A stretch of 64,000 bases of DNA from Anaerolineae bacterium (GCA_019637615.1 JAHBVJ010000019.1:62001-126000); one strand, 5' to 3'. Shown: positions 35,853 through 44,517, counted from the first letter of the stretch. Program-made: numbers and translations. Notes: generated by a model from the sequence alone, not told the origin.

Positions 35853-36167
35853 TCAGCCCAAGGCGACTGCCCACACGAGCATCACGCCATAACTAGCCAG
35901 CCCGATCAATGCACAAGTGCAATGTGCTCGCGTACCTGCTTTAAAGCGCGGCAAGATCGCCATACTCACCGCGATGGGAAGCGCAGCAACCAGCCACGCT
36001 GTACCCCACATCATCACGACCAAGACAATAAGTGTGACCCACACCGCCGCAAATAGCGCATGATGTGCCCAACGGAAGGGCCGCGTATTCACCAAGCCGA
36101 GCTGCGCAGCCGTGCCAAGCGAGGCTGTCACGATATAGGTTGTCAGACCAATTAGCAACCAAATCAT
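35853..36167 (-). CDS. Small membrane protein of unknown function
   Basis: 104 aa with about three to four hydrophobic segments (about 2-24, 36-57, 58-72, 83-103). It lies between PspA and the coiled-coil membrane protein, all on the same strand, with a terminator between it and pspA. The start ATG at 36167 has only a weak ribosome binding site. It could be co-transcribed with the downstream gene. Confidence 0.65.
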   Translation of the reverse strand: MIWLLIGLTTYIVTASLGTAAQLGLVNTRPFRWAHHALFAAVWVTLIVLVVMMWGTAWLVAALPIAVSMAILPRFKAGTRAHCTCALIGLASYGVMLVWAVALG

Positions 36168-36241
36168 TATCTGACGGTGTAATCAATCAATAGTGTTCAT
36201 TCTATCTCAGAGTTGGCTGAGAAGAACATAGGAAACCCAAT

Positions 36242-36268
36242 AAAAAGCGGCAACTCGTTCGTTGCCGC
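36242..36268 (-). terminator. Intrinsic terminator after pspA
   Basis: Minus strand: perfect 8-bp stem GCGGCAAC/GTTGCCGC with a 6-base loop, followed by TTTTT. It separates pspA from the next minus-strand gene. Confidence 0.85.
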
Positions 36269-36299
36269 CCCTATTCCCCTAAAATTGAGTGCTCACCCG

Positions 36300-37037
36300 T
36301 TAGGAGGATGCTTCGGAGGTCGTCGTGCTAGACGCGGCGGCAGATGGGGCGGACGCTGCGCCCAAGCCGAGCCGCTTCTTGCGCTCCTCAAGCTGCTGGT
36401 CGATGGCACTGGTTTCCAACACGTCGTCCATCTGGTCGGACAGGCGCTGTGAGGACATTTCCAACTGCGCATCTTCGCGATCCAACCGGGCACGGATGGC
36501 ATCCGCCAGATTGCGCACATCTTCGTCGCCCACGCCCGCAATGTCGTTGAGGCTCTTGATGGCCTTGGTGGTGGTGGCCTTGGCCTCCGCCAGCTTCATC
36601 AGTTCCTTCAGGTGCTCACGTTCCTGCTTGATGGTGACCAGCTTGGCTTCCAGTTTGACCTTGGAATTGAGCATCTTCTGGTATTCGTTTTGCTGCGACT
36701 GCCACTGCTCATAATACTCCTGCGCGAGGTTCTGCTTGGAGTTGAGGTCGGCTTGCGCGGCGGCGGCGAGATCGCTCTTACCACGCGTCAGCAGGGTATC
36801 GATGTCGCGATCTAGCTTTTCCACAGCGGCGGAGATTTCGTCGTACTTGCGCTTGAGTGTCTTGACGCTGCCGCCTACCGTGACGGTGGCATCTTCAAGA
36901 TTTTCGAGGTCGCGCGCCGCACGCCGAATATATTCATCCATCACCGCGACGGAGTTGGTCTGGAGCGCCTGATCAACCATCGCGTGGAGATTGGCTGAGA
37001 TGAGCGTTTGGATCTTATCAAGAATCGATTGAGCCAT
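36300..37037 (-). CDS. pspA: PspA/IM30 family membrane-stress protein
   Basis: 245 aa, almost entirely helical, as in PspA/Vipp1 of the ESCRT-III superfamily that repair and stabilise membranes. The amphipathic start MAQSILDKIQTLISANLHAMVDQALQTN, the conserved MDEYIRRAARDLENLEDATVTVGGSVKTLKRKYDEI, and the coiled-coil middle fit the family; the tail (about 222-245) is Ala/Ser/Thr-rich and flexible. The ATG at 37037 has AAGGA upstream; the six extra codons of the longer frame are dispensable. No sigma-54 PspF gene was seen nearby. Confidence 0.9.
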   Translation of the reverse strand: MAQSILDKIQTLISANLHAMVDQALQTNSVAVMDEYIRRAARDLENLEDATVTVGGSVKTLKRKYDEISAAVEKLDRDIDTLLTRGKSDLAAAAQADLNSKQNLAQEYYEQWQSQQNEYQKMLNSKVKLEAKLVTIKQEREHLKELMKLAEAKATTTKAIKSLNDIAGVGDEDVRNLADAIRARLDREDAQLEMSSQRLSDQMDDVLETSAIDQQLEERKKRLGLGAASAPSAAASSTTTSEASS

Positions 37038-37289
37038 GAGGGACAATCCTTTCAACGTCGGATTCTGTTTCCAAGTCTATGCGTACCTACTTTACCATAA
37101 TTTGGGGGAGGACGCCGCATTAGAGACTAGTACGCGAAGGTGCCAGAGAAAGTTGCTGACCAAATTTCGACGCACACTGGCGACTCGTTTAGGTGGGCGC
37201 TGATCGAACGGGTTATTTCGCGGCAAGGCAAACAATTGTAGAGTCATGATCAGTAAGCGTAACGGGTCACGTTGAGCGATGGGATACGG

Positions 37290-38246
37290 ATGATGAGCAG
37301 CCAAGTAAGCAGCGACGAAGAACTCTTAGATGCATATTCGCGGGCAGTGATCAAGGTCGTCGAGCAGAACAGCCCCGCCGTAGTCAACATCCGCATCACA
37401 CAGAAAATGCAAGGGCGGACGGGCGGCGAGGGCGCGGGTTCGGGCGCGATTATCGCCCCAGATGGCTATGTGCTGACGAATAACCACGTGGTCGAAGACG
37501 CCAGCGAAATCGAAGTCGGGCTGGAAGACGGCACGCAACTCAAAGCGCAGTTGGTCGGGCGTGATCCGGCTACCGATCTTGCCGTCGTGCGGGTAGGTGC
37601 CAGCGGTCTGCCGACGGTGACGTTGGGCGATTCGGCTAAACTGCGAGTCGGGCAGCTCGTGATCGCCATCGGAAACCCGCTCGGCTTTGGCAGCACCGTG
37701 TCATCGGGCATCGTATCAGCGGTTGGTCGGGCTTTGCGCGGCGGCGCTGGACGCCTGATCGAGAACATCATCCAAACCGATGTATCGCTGAATCCCGGTA
37801 ATTCTGGCGGCCCGCTGCTGGATAGTCACGGGCGCGTGGTGGGCATCAACACGGCGATCATCCAGATGGCGCAGGGAATCGGGTTCGCGGTACCGATCAA
37901 CACGGCACAATGGGTGATCAGCGAACTGCTGACGCGCGGCAAGGTGCGCCGTGCGTATATCGGGATCAGCGGGCAAGCACGTCCGTTGAGCCGCCGCACG
38001 CAGCGGTTCTTCAGTCTGGCGAACGAGTCTACCGTCGAGGTGGTCGCTGTGGCGGAACGCGGGCCAGCCGAGCGGGCGGGCGTCCGTGAGCATGATTTGA
38101 TTGTGGCGCTCAACGGTCAGGCAATCGCGACGGTAGATGATATGCACCGCTATTTGACGGGAGAAGCTGCTGGAAAACGCATGGTCATCAGCATATTGCG
38201 CAGCAGTCAGCGGCTCGAAGTCGCGCTGATCCCCGCCGAGATGTGA
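37290..38246 (+). CDS. HtrA-like trypsin-fold protease with PDZ domain, apparently cytoplasmic
   Basis: 318 aa. Catalytic triad in family positions: His66 (VLTNNHVVEDA), Asp96 (DPATDLAVVRV) and Ser172 (NPGNSGGPLLD). The C-terminal PDZ domain has EVVAVAERGPAERAGVREHDLIVALNGQAIATVDDMHRYL. No signal peptide or membrane segment precedes the protease domain, unlike most DegP/DegS proteins, so it is probably cytoplasmic or released otherwise. Start chosen at ATG 37290 (GGGAT just upstream); the longer TTG at 37272 adds seven residues. Divergent from pspA with a 250-base spacer. Confidence 0.92.
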   Translation: MMSSQVSSDEELLDAYSRAVIKVVEQNSPAVVNIRITQKMQGRTGGEGAGSGAIIAPDGYVLTNNHVVEDASEIEVGLEDGTQLKAQLVGRDPATDLAVVRVGASGLPTVTLGDSAKLRVGQLVIAIGNPLGFGSTVSSGIVSAVGRALRGGAGRLIENIIQTDVSLNPGNSGGPLLDSHGRVVGINTAIIQMAQGIGFAVPINTAQWVISELLTRGKVRRAYIGISGQARPLSRRTQRFFSLANESTVEVVAVAERGPAERAGVREHDLIVALNGQAIATVDDMHRYLTGEAAGKRMVISILRSSQRLEVALIPAEM

Positions 38247-38250
38247 CCGA

Positions 38251-38287
38251 GAAAAGCATCCTCTCCTTTTGATCGGGAGAGGATGCT
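38251..38287 (-). terminator. Terminator of the GMC oxidoreductase gene
   Basis: A 12-bp perfect stem AGCATCCTCTCC/GGAGAGGATGCT with a 9-base loop, followed on the minus strand by TTTTCTC. The plus-strand side has no T run. Confidence 0.75.
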
Positions 38288-38299
38288 GACTAGTAAAGG

Positions 38300-39979
38300 C
38301 TACTTGGCGACTAGATCGTGTGAGGTGGTGACGGTTGGCACACTCTGCGCCTGTGCTTTGATGTGGTCGGCAAGACGACAGGCCAAAGCCACGACGGTCA
38401 GCGTCGGGTTGGCATAGCCGCCGGTTGGGAAGACCGAACTGCTGGCAAGGTACAGATTGTTCATTGAATGCACCTTGAGGTTGGCATCGACCACACCGTA
38501 CTTGGGATCGTCGCTCATGCGGGTGCTGCCGATAGGATGCACAGAACTCGGACTGGTGAAGAGTTCCTGTGTGAATTGCAGCGTGCCCAAGCCAGACTTG
38601 GTGAATTCGTTGCGCATGACCTCACGCGAGCGCACCACATTGTCTTTATCGAGCGATGAGAATTTCCAGTGAATCTCGACTTTGGGCTGCCCGTTGGGAT
38701 CAAGCTGGTTGCCGAGCGTGATGTAGTTGCTCGGATCGGGCGCTTGCTCGACCAAACTAAACAGCTCGAACATCGTAAATAGTTCGCTCTTGTTCTTCAG
38801 CGGTGCCCAACCACCCTTAGAAAGGTACGGATAGGGCGCTTTCCCTTGCAACCACCACAACCCGATCTGGGCGAGATGTGGCGCACCCTTGAGCATCGTC
38901 GTCATATGGTAGACGAGATTGCCGGGGCGCTGACGATGGACAACCGCCAACGCGACATTGAAGAAGGATTGGAAGGCTTCACTCATGAAGTGGTCGCGGC
39001 GCGGGAACAACACAAAACACATGTTCATCAGATGGTCGCGGCGCATGGCCTGTTCGGTGAAGACGAGTTTCGCCATCACGCCGTAATTCTTCATGGGGCG
39101 CAGGTCATAAAGGTCGGTTTGATTAAATAGATTTCGATCTGAGGGCGTGAAGACGTTCAGATAGGCTTGCGGATGATCCATGAAGTAGCGACCAAGTACA
39201 TCATTCTGGTTGCCGATGCCGTTGGCGTGTTTGGCGCGTGAGAGCAGCAGCAGGCGCGTGATCTCGATGCAGCCCATCGCCAAGATGACCTGTTTGGCTT
39301 TGATGAAGAACTGCTGGCGATCCGGATTGACGGCGCGCAGTCCGGTCACGTTGGTGCCGCCCTCGTCCGTCTCGATCTCCAGCACTGTCCCGTTAACGAC
39401 AGCGGTGATGTTGGCGGCGTGCTCGGTGACATCGGCGTACTGTTTCGTCCAGACATCTTTGGGGCCGAACTGGAACATGGTAGTGGTCATGTCGCCGCCC
39501 GTAAATGACAGCGGTTTCAGGCTGGTACCTTCTTCCCATGCTTTGGTTTCATATTCATAGGGGCCGAGACCAGTGTGCTTCTGGGCGCGGGCATAGTACG
39601 GTTCGAGCGTGGCGCGGCTAATGGGCCAACCGCTGTTTGGCAACCATTCGCGCTTTTCAAAGTCAATCGGATCGAGAGGCGCGTAACGTGCCCCGTACAA
39701 CCCTGAGCCAATATCGACCAACCAACGATTGGCAGTACCACCGACCTGACGGTGACGTCCCCAACGCGGATTCGGGTAGGGATCACCAACGCTCGTGCCT
39801 TCGTTGAGCTTTTTGAGACTGCGCTTGGCTTTGAAGCCACCACTCTCGATGATGAGCACCTTCAAAGGTTGATCCTTGAATTCGCGGGCAAGCGTGAGAC
39901 CAGCAGGGCCAGCCCCTACGATGCAAATGTCCGCTTCGAGCGTACTACCGGGCGCGAGTTGTCTAGCATCAATTATCAT
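38300..39979 (-). CDS. GMC family FAD-dependent oxidoreductase
   Basis: 559 aa. N-terminal FAD-binding motif DICIVGAGPAGLTLAREF (about residues 18-35) followed by ESGGF and the flavin-contacting GGTANRW. The C-terminal block VHPIGSTRMSDDPKYGVVDANLKVHSMNNLYLASSSVFPTGGYANPTLTVVALACRLADHI contains the catalytic His (HPIGSTRM, as in GMC choline/glucose oxidases) and the Asn in YANPTLT. It oxidises an alcohol or sugar in the cytoplasm; no signal peptide. Substrate not predictable. GGAGG six bases before the ATG supports the start. Confidence 0.93.
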   Translation of the reverse strand: MIIDARQLAPGSTLEADICIVGAGPAGLTLAREFKDQPLKVLIIESGGFKAKRSLKKLNEGTSVGDPYPNPRWGRHRQVGGTANRWLVDIGSGLYGARYAPLDPIDFEKREWLPNSGWPISRATLEPYYARAQKHTGLGPYEYETKAWEEGTSLKPLSFTGGDMTTTMFQFGPKDVWTKQYADVTEHAANITAVVNGTVLEIETDEGGTNVTGLRAVNPDRQQFFIKAKQVILAMGCIEITRLLLLSRAKHANGIGNQNDVLGRYFMDHPQAYLNVFTPSDRNLFNQTDLYDLRPMKNYGVMAKLVFTEQAMRRDHLMNMCFVLFPRRDHFMSEAFQSFFNVALAVVHRQRPGNLVYHMTTMLKGAPHLAQIGLWWLQGKAPYPYLSKGGWAPLKNKSELFTMFELFSLVEQAPDPSNYITLGNQLDPNGQPKVEIHWKFSSLDKDNVVRSREVMRNEFTKSGLGTLQFTQELFTSPSSVHPIGSTRMSDDPKYGVVDANLKVHSMNNLYLASSSVFPTGGYANPTLTVVALACRLADHIKAQAQSVPTVTTSHDLVAK

Positions 39980-40670
39980 TACCGTTCCTCCATTGCCATA
40001 CTATCCGAACGTTATGCATTGGCTGTGTCTACTCCACCCGATAAACCGTGTGCGCTGTTGGCGAAAACAGCGTCCCTCACACGGCTGGCGCATGATTCTC
40101 CACGAGCCTACATCCTACGGAATTTAAAGCCATTTTCAGCGTGCGGTTCATCACGACTCATAGAGATAAATGTCACGACTCGCGGTTGTTCGTGGTGCGG
40201 ACATTGGCTAGACTGGAAGCAGTGTGATTCAAGTTAACCAGTCGTCATGTTGAGATAGGAGACTGGTGTTAATCGCGATCATTATTGATCACCAACGCGC
40301 AAAATTCTGGCGAGAAAGCAGTTTTTGTAGAACGTGTGCTCGTCGTGGCAATGATCTGAATATGATCGAATCGATCATTGAATGATCTGTTGAGCGTGGG
40401 AATCAGATCATTTGAGTTGGTTCAGGAAGGGTCAAATGATCTGAAAATGATCTGATTTGGCTGCTTAATTCAGATCATTTCTGCTACGAATCGAGCAAGA
40501 ATCCTGATTCAGATCATTGGCGGGACGCAAGTGATATTTGGGCAAGCGCAACCCACCGATTTGAACTAGCACGCAAAATTATACACGAACATTTGAATCG
40601 AGTCAAGACACAGTTTTTCACCGGGCAAAGTCTGATCGCCGTAGAGCGATGTGTATCGCGAAGGAGAAGT
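39980..40670. other. Gene-free region containing the GATC repeat cluster
   Basis: About 690 bases between the GMC gene and the VOC gene. The right two thirds hold the AATGATCTGA cluster (40350-40518). Elsewhere I see only a TCACGACTC direct repeat (around 40146 and 40172) and an AT-rich stretch (40570-40600). No supported ORF. Confidence 0.6.
40350..40518. repeat. Seven copies of AATGATCTGA in both orientations
   Basis: Forward copies at 40350-40359, 40381-40389 (last base differs), 40435-40444 and 40446-40455. Inverted copies (TCAGATCATT) at 40403-40412, 40470-40479 and 40509-40518. Between them a near-palindrome TGATCGA-ATCGATCA lies at 40363-40377. Each copy contains GATC. Spacings are irregular. 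It lies between the GMC gene and the methylmalonyl-CoA epimerase gene, 153 bases upstream of the latter start. Confidence 0.85.
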
Positions 40671-41084
40671 ATGCCGAGACTAAGCCGTATCAATCATGTG
40701 GCTATCGTGGTGGACGATGTGGACAGTGCGTTGAGTTTGTGGCGCGATGCGTTAGGGCTGCCGCTGCAAAAACGCGAACGGAATGATGGGGAAGCTGTTG
40801 AGATCGCGTTCATGCCGATCGGTGAGAGCGAGATCGAGTTGATCGCGCCGACGACGGCTGACAGCGGGGTGGCGAAATACCTCGCCAAACGCGGGATGGG
40901 GATGCATCACGTGTGCCTAGAGGTCGATGACATCGGGGCGATGATGGAGCAACTCCGCAGCAAGGGAATCGAATTGATCAACGATGTGCCGAAAATTAAT
41001 GAGCACGGCACCAAGTATTGTTTCATCCACCCCAAAAGCGCATTCGGGGTGATGATCGAGTTGTACGAGGTACCGCGCCCCTAG
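40671..41084 (+). CDS. mce: Methylmalonyl-CoA epimerase
   Basis: 137-aa VOC protein from the ATG at 40671, directly after AAGGAG (the frame extends 26 codons upstream without signal). The sequence has the methylmalonyl-CoA epimerase order: INHVAIVVDDVDSALSLWRDALGLPLQKRE, VEIAFMPIGESEIELIAPT (metal Glu), GMGMHHVCLEVDDI (metal His) and AFGVMIELYE (metal Glu). It interconverts R- and S-methylmalonyl-CoA in propionate or branched-chain metabolism. No mutase gene is adjacent. It is convergent with methylglyoxal synthase. Confidence 0.9.
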   Translation: MPRLSRINHVAIVVDDVDSALSLWRDALGLPLQKRERNDGEAVEIAFMPIGESEIELIAPTTADSGVAKYLAKRGMGMHHVCLEVDDIGAMMEQLRSKGIELINDVPKINEHGTKYCFIHPKSAFGVMIELYEVPRP

Positions 41085-41092
41085 GGCAAGCT

Positions 41093-41120
41093 GGCTCTGG
41101 TCATCATCCGCACCAGAGCC
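41093..41120. terminator. Hairpin between convergent genes
   Basis: Perfect 9-bp stem GGCTCTGGT/ACCAGAGCC with a 10-base loop, located between the convergent mce and mgsA stops. There is no T run on either side, so termination would be weak or factor-dependent. Confidence 0.4.
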
Positions 41121-41150
41121 GGGACTAGCGACCTTGATTGGCTGCGACGG

Positions 41151-41618
41151 TTACTGGTTGTTGAGCGTCCCTAGATTGGAACTGAGATCAAGGGGAACGG
41201 ACAGCGGATCGTAGTTCGGGACATGGCGTTGGTAGGCTTCGTTCATCAGCGGCGACGTAATAATGAGGTCTGCCGAGGCGCGATTGCAAGCGACGGGCAC
41301 ATTCCAGACGACCGCGATCCGCAGCAGCGCCCGTACATCCGAGTCGTGTGGCTGTGACTCCAGCGGATCCCAGAAAAAGATGAGGAAATCCAATTCCCCT
41401 TCGGTGATCTTAGCGCCGATCTGTTGATCACCACCGAGTGGGCCACTGCGCAGTTTGGTGATCTGCAAGCTCAATTCTTGTTCCAACATGGTACCCGTCG
41501 TCGCCGTCGAACAGAGGTCATGTTGCGCGAGTAGTTCGCGATTGAACCGCGCCCATGTCAGCAAATCTTGCTTCTTGTTGGTATGCGCAACTAAGGCGAT
41601 GCGCTTGGATGTCAACAT
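41151..41618 (-). CDS. mgsA: Methylglyoxal synthase
   Basis: 155 aa. Converts dihydroxyacetone phosphate to methylglyoxal plus phosphate. Family features are ALVAHTNKKQDLLTWARFN at the N-terminus, TTGTMLEQ, the phosphate-loop and catalytic segment LRSGPLGGDQQIGAKI and DFLIFFWDPLESQPHDSDVRALLRIAVVWNVPVACNRASADLII (catalytic Asp and His, and the CNRA ending). A start at 41618 gives the normal length. It is a bypass of lower glycolysis under phosphate limitation in known organisms. Confidence 0.94.
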   Translation of the reverse strand: MLTSKRIALVAHTNKKQDLLTWARFNRELLAQHDLCSTATTGTMLEQELSLQITKLRSGPLGGDQQIGAKITEGELDFLIFFWDPLESQPHDSDVRALLRIAVVWNVPVACNRASADLIITSPLMNEAYQRHVPNYDPLSVPLDLSSNLGTLNNQ

Positions 41619-42092
41619 ATTGTGTACTCCTGACTACTGCTCATCGGTGGGTGCGTTCTTGCAACGCTGCAATACTTTCCACACCAGATGACAGCATTTC
41701 TTCATTTGACCTCCGATAGCCCAGAGCGTGATGCCGCTGGAATCGGCTGCCACGTGCCTACTTTTGCATAAACCCGTGTGGCTGTCTTCGTACAATTTGC
41801 CGAACCGCACATACATCACTCATTTAGGCGCATTAATGGCTAACCCCGACTAGAGAAAAATAGGTCGGTTGGACTAGTGGCTAAAGGGAAGGCAGAGGGA
41901 TGAATTTATCCTAACCAAGCACTAAGATGAGCATACATGATAGCGCTCGACGTTGAGCGGTAGGCTGCGTACAGCGTACAGATTGCCGTACAATCTACGG
42001 GACTGACTATAAAGCCGAGGCGAGGAAGCTGCATTTACGGCGAAGTTGGTGTCTCCATCCATGCTTTATTCATCTCACTCAGGGAGTATTCC
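41619..42092. other. Intergenic region, no gene seen
   Basis: 474 bases between mgsA and the receptor-like gene. Contains TACGGCGAAG-type GC words, GTACAGCGTACAG direct repeat (around 41969-41985) and a TACAAT (41991-41996) without a clear -35 partner. A 61-codon minus-strand frame (41634-41819) has no ribosome binding site and is not supported. Confidence 0.5.
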
Positions 42093-43940
42093 ATGCGAAG
42101 AAACGTTATCCATATTGGCTTAGTAGGATTCCTCGTAATCCTCATCGGGTTGGTCACTCCTCAAGCGTTGGCTGCACCACGACCACAAGCTACGCAACCC
42201 ATCAATATTGGCATCATCGGCTCGTTCGATGGCGCGACTGCTCAAGGAGTCACGCTGGCTATCCGGCGATTTAGCGCACAGGGGCCAGTCACAACGCCGG
42301 ATGGCATCACGCATACACTGTCAGTAGTCACCGCCGAGGCGACCACACCGGATGAAGTCGCAACCGCCATTACTCAACTGAAGACCAACAACGTGGTGGC
42401 GATCTTTGGCCCCGACGATGATCAATTGGTGATTGACAGTCTCAGCGCATTACAAGGGGCAGGCGTACCTATTTTCACCAGCGCGACTTCGACCGCTCTT
42501 CAAAGTGACGGTTTGTTGTTCCGCACACGCGCTGCCGATACATGGCGCATGTCGGCGTTGGTCGATTATCTGTTGACCGATCTGGGGCGCAAGAAAGTTG
42601 CCGTCTTCCAAGGCAGCGAGGCTGACACCAACGCCGTCACTGTTTTGAACGCCGAATTGACCAAACGCGGGGTTGAGCCACTGCTGCCTATTGTTGGCTC
42701 CGCGACAACCAGCGAGGACGCTTCCCGTCAGCTCATCGAAAGCGAAGCTGACGCTATCGTGGCGCTGGGCACGATCCCAGTCACGATTGATATTTACCGC
42801 AATGTGATGGCGTCGGGCTTCCAAGGGACATTCGCGACACCGAATGCTATTTCGCGCAGTTTCATCGAGCGATTGCCACAGAGTTTGAGAGGCAATATTT
42901 ACGGCGTCACGAACTGGTCATATTCCGTCGAAAAAGTGGATACTGCCGATTTTTTCCGTGACTACGTGGCGCTGTTCGGGACGATCCCGACGCCGCTGAG
43001 TGCTAGTGCTTATGATTCCGCCGTCGCGCTGGCTATCGCCATCAAGAATGGCGGCTCGACGCCGGATCAGATTCGCACGACGCTATTAGGTTTCAACAAA
43101 GCTGAATCGCTGCAAGGCTTTTTCAATCCCAAGTTGGGTAATAACGATCTCAGCGCTAGTGTGTCGATCATCCAGACGAATGAATACGGCGCACCAATTG
43201 TCGTCGCGCGTTATGAAGATACGGGGCGCGTGACGGTGCCGGATATTGTCCCCACGGCGTATCCGAGCAGTACGTTCACGCCATCGCCAACACCAGAAGG
43301 CGTGGTCGGGACGATGCGCGCGACTGTAAATGTCAAACTTGGACCAGCGGAATCTTTCCAGACTATCGGTCAACTGCGGGCGGGCGAACAACGCCCCTTG
43401 ATCGGCGCGAATGCTGATTTGACGTGGTACGCGATTGATTACCGTCAACAGGTAAGCTGGATACCCGCCAATCTGGTCAGCGTATTCGGTGACGTACAAA
43501 GTCTGCCGCTGCTGGAATCGCCGCCCACGCCGACGCCAGCGCCCGTGATCCCGACGGTGACGCCAGTGCCACCGCAACCGACGGCGCTACCCACCGTCGA
43601 ACCGTTCACCGATCTGGTCATGGTGAGCGCGATCATGACGCCCGCGTCGCCAACATCGGGGCAGCCCTTCACACTGGCGGTCACGGTACGCAATCAGGGC
43701 ACCCTTGCCGCAGGGCCATTCGCCGTCGCCACGAGCTTCTTACCGGGAGATGTGTTCAGTGCTGTCAACGTGCCCGGTCTGGCGGCTGGTACGGATACGG
43801 TCGTCAATCTGACAGGTACGGTGACCGGATCGGGTACGTTTACGATTGCCATTGTCCTCGATCTGAACAATCAGGTGGATGAGGGACCAAATGGCAAGGT
43901 TAACAACAAACCAACGTTTACCTATACCGTCAATCCCTAA
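42093..43940 (+). CDS. Secreted receptor-family (ABC substrate-binding type) protein with SH3 and CARDB domains
   Basis: 615 aa. Signal peptide 1-27 (ALAAPRPQ cleavage region). Residues 35-385 are a type I periplasmic binding protein as in Leu/Ile/Val-type receptors: NIGIIGSFDGATAQGVTLAIRRF, IFGPDDDQLVIDSLSALQGAGVPIFTSA, VAVFQGSEADTNAVTVL. A TPSPTPEG linker leads to a bacterial SH3-like domain (about 410-465: MRATVNVKLGPAESFQTIGQLRAGEQ ... SWIPANLV), then a Pro-rich linker, then a CARDB-type domain (510-612: PTSGQPFTLAVTVRNQGTLAAGPF). No permease or ATPase gene is adjacent, so it is more likely a wall-associated binding protein than a transporter part. Confidence 0.87.
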   Translation: MRRNVIHIGLVGFLVILIGLVTPQALAAPRPQATQPINIGIIGSFDGATAQGVTLAIRRFSAQGPVTTPDGITHTLSVVTAEATTPDEVATAITQLKTNNVVAIFGPDDDQLVIDSLSALQGAGVPIFTSATSTALQSDGLLFRTRAADTWRMSALVDYLLTDLGRKKVAVFQGSEADTNAVTVLNAELTKRGVEPLLPIVGSATTSEDASRQLIESEADAIVALGTIPVTIDIYRNVMASGFQGTFATPNAISRSFIERLPQSLRGNIYGVTNWSYSVEKVDTADFFRDYVALFGTIPTPLSASAYDSAVALAIAIKNGGSTPDQIRTTLLGFNKAESLQGFFNPKLGNNDLSASVSIIQTNEYGAPIVVARYEDTGRVTVPDIVPTAYPSSTFTPSPTPEGVVGTMRATVNVKLGPAESFQTIGQLRAGEQRPLIGANADLTWYAIDYRQQVSWIPANLVSVFGDVQSLPLLESPPTPTPAPVIPTVTPVPPQPTALPTVEPFTDLVMVSAIMTPASPTSGQPFTLAVTVRNQGTLAAGPFAVATSFLPGDVFSAVNVPGLAAGTDTVVNLTGTVTGSGTFTIAIVLDLNNQVDEGPNGKVNNKPTFTYTVNP

Positions 43941-43977
43941 TGGATGATGGTGAGCGTGGAGAGCATTCTCAGCAAGC

Positions 43978-44008
43978 CCCGGTGATCAATCACCGGGCTG
44001 AAGGTAGT
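43978..44008. repeat. REP-like palindrome, copy 1
   Basis: CCCGGTGAT and its complement ATCACCGGG separated by two bases (CA), followed by CTGAAGGTAGT. A second copy of the same arms and tail is at 63876-63906 with AA as the spacer. Confidence 0.75.
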
Positions 44009-44138
44009 CGTGACAACCTCAGATAGCTCTTGGTGGTTTATGTAGTGAACATACATCATGCTACCTGCCGAGTACGACGACTAAGGTTATGTGCGCTGTG
44101 TCGCAGCAATTTGAGCAAATTCTCAAGAGGAGATCATC

Positions 44139-44447
44139 GTGAATCAAGCAGTAACTATTACGTTTGTACCTGAGCAGTTGATCACATGGATCATCATCGG
44201 GTTGATCGCGGGGCTGCTGGCGGGCATCTTGGTGCGTGGTCGGCGCTACGGGTTCATTTCTGCCGTCGTGATCGGGTTGATCGGCGCGATTGTGGGTGGT
44301 TTTATCTTCACCATTTTTGGCTTGAGTCTGCCGCCAGCGTTTAGCGGTGGCGTGACCTTACGTTGGTCAGACATCGTCGTGTCGTTTTTGGGCGCGATCA
44401 TCGTACTGGCACTGTTCGGCGGGTTTTACCGCGCGCGGCGCTACTAG
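44139..44447 (+). CDS. GlsB/YeaQ/YmgE family membrane protein
   Basis: 102 aa. Three membrane segments with glycine motifs: LITWIIIGLIAGLLAGILVRGRRYG, FISAVVIGLIGAIVGGFIFTIFG, and VSFLGAIIVLALFGGFYRARRY. The small-residue pattern G-x-x-x-G and the order of segments are those of the transglycosylase-associated (GlsB/YeaQ) family, linked to stress in other bacteria by expression. AAGAGGAG precedes the ATG. It is followed by a terminator. Confidence 0.85.
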   Translation: MNQAVTITFVPEQLITWIIIGLIAGLLAGILVRGRRYGFISAVVIGLIGAIVGGFIFTIFGLSLPPAFSGGVTLRWSDIVVSFLGAIIVLALFGGFYRARRY

Positions 44448-44480
44448 ACCAGACAAATTCCCCATAACCAATTAACATCA

Positions 44481-44517
44481 CAGCACGCTACCTATCCGGG
44501 CAGCGTGCTGTTGATTG
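44481..44517 (+). terminator. Terminator after the GlsB-like gene
   Basis: Perfect 9-bp stem CAGCACGCT/AGCGTGCTG with a 12-base loop, followed by TTGATTGTTATT. It also lies close to the end of the convergent subtilisin gene. Confidence 0.65.

Noticed and set aside
41634..41819. 61-codon minus-strand frame downstream of mgsA start region
   Set aside because: No ribosome binding site, Cys/Lys-rich sequence with no family pattern.
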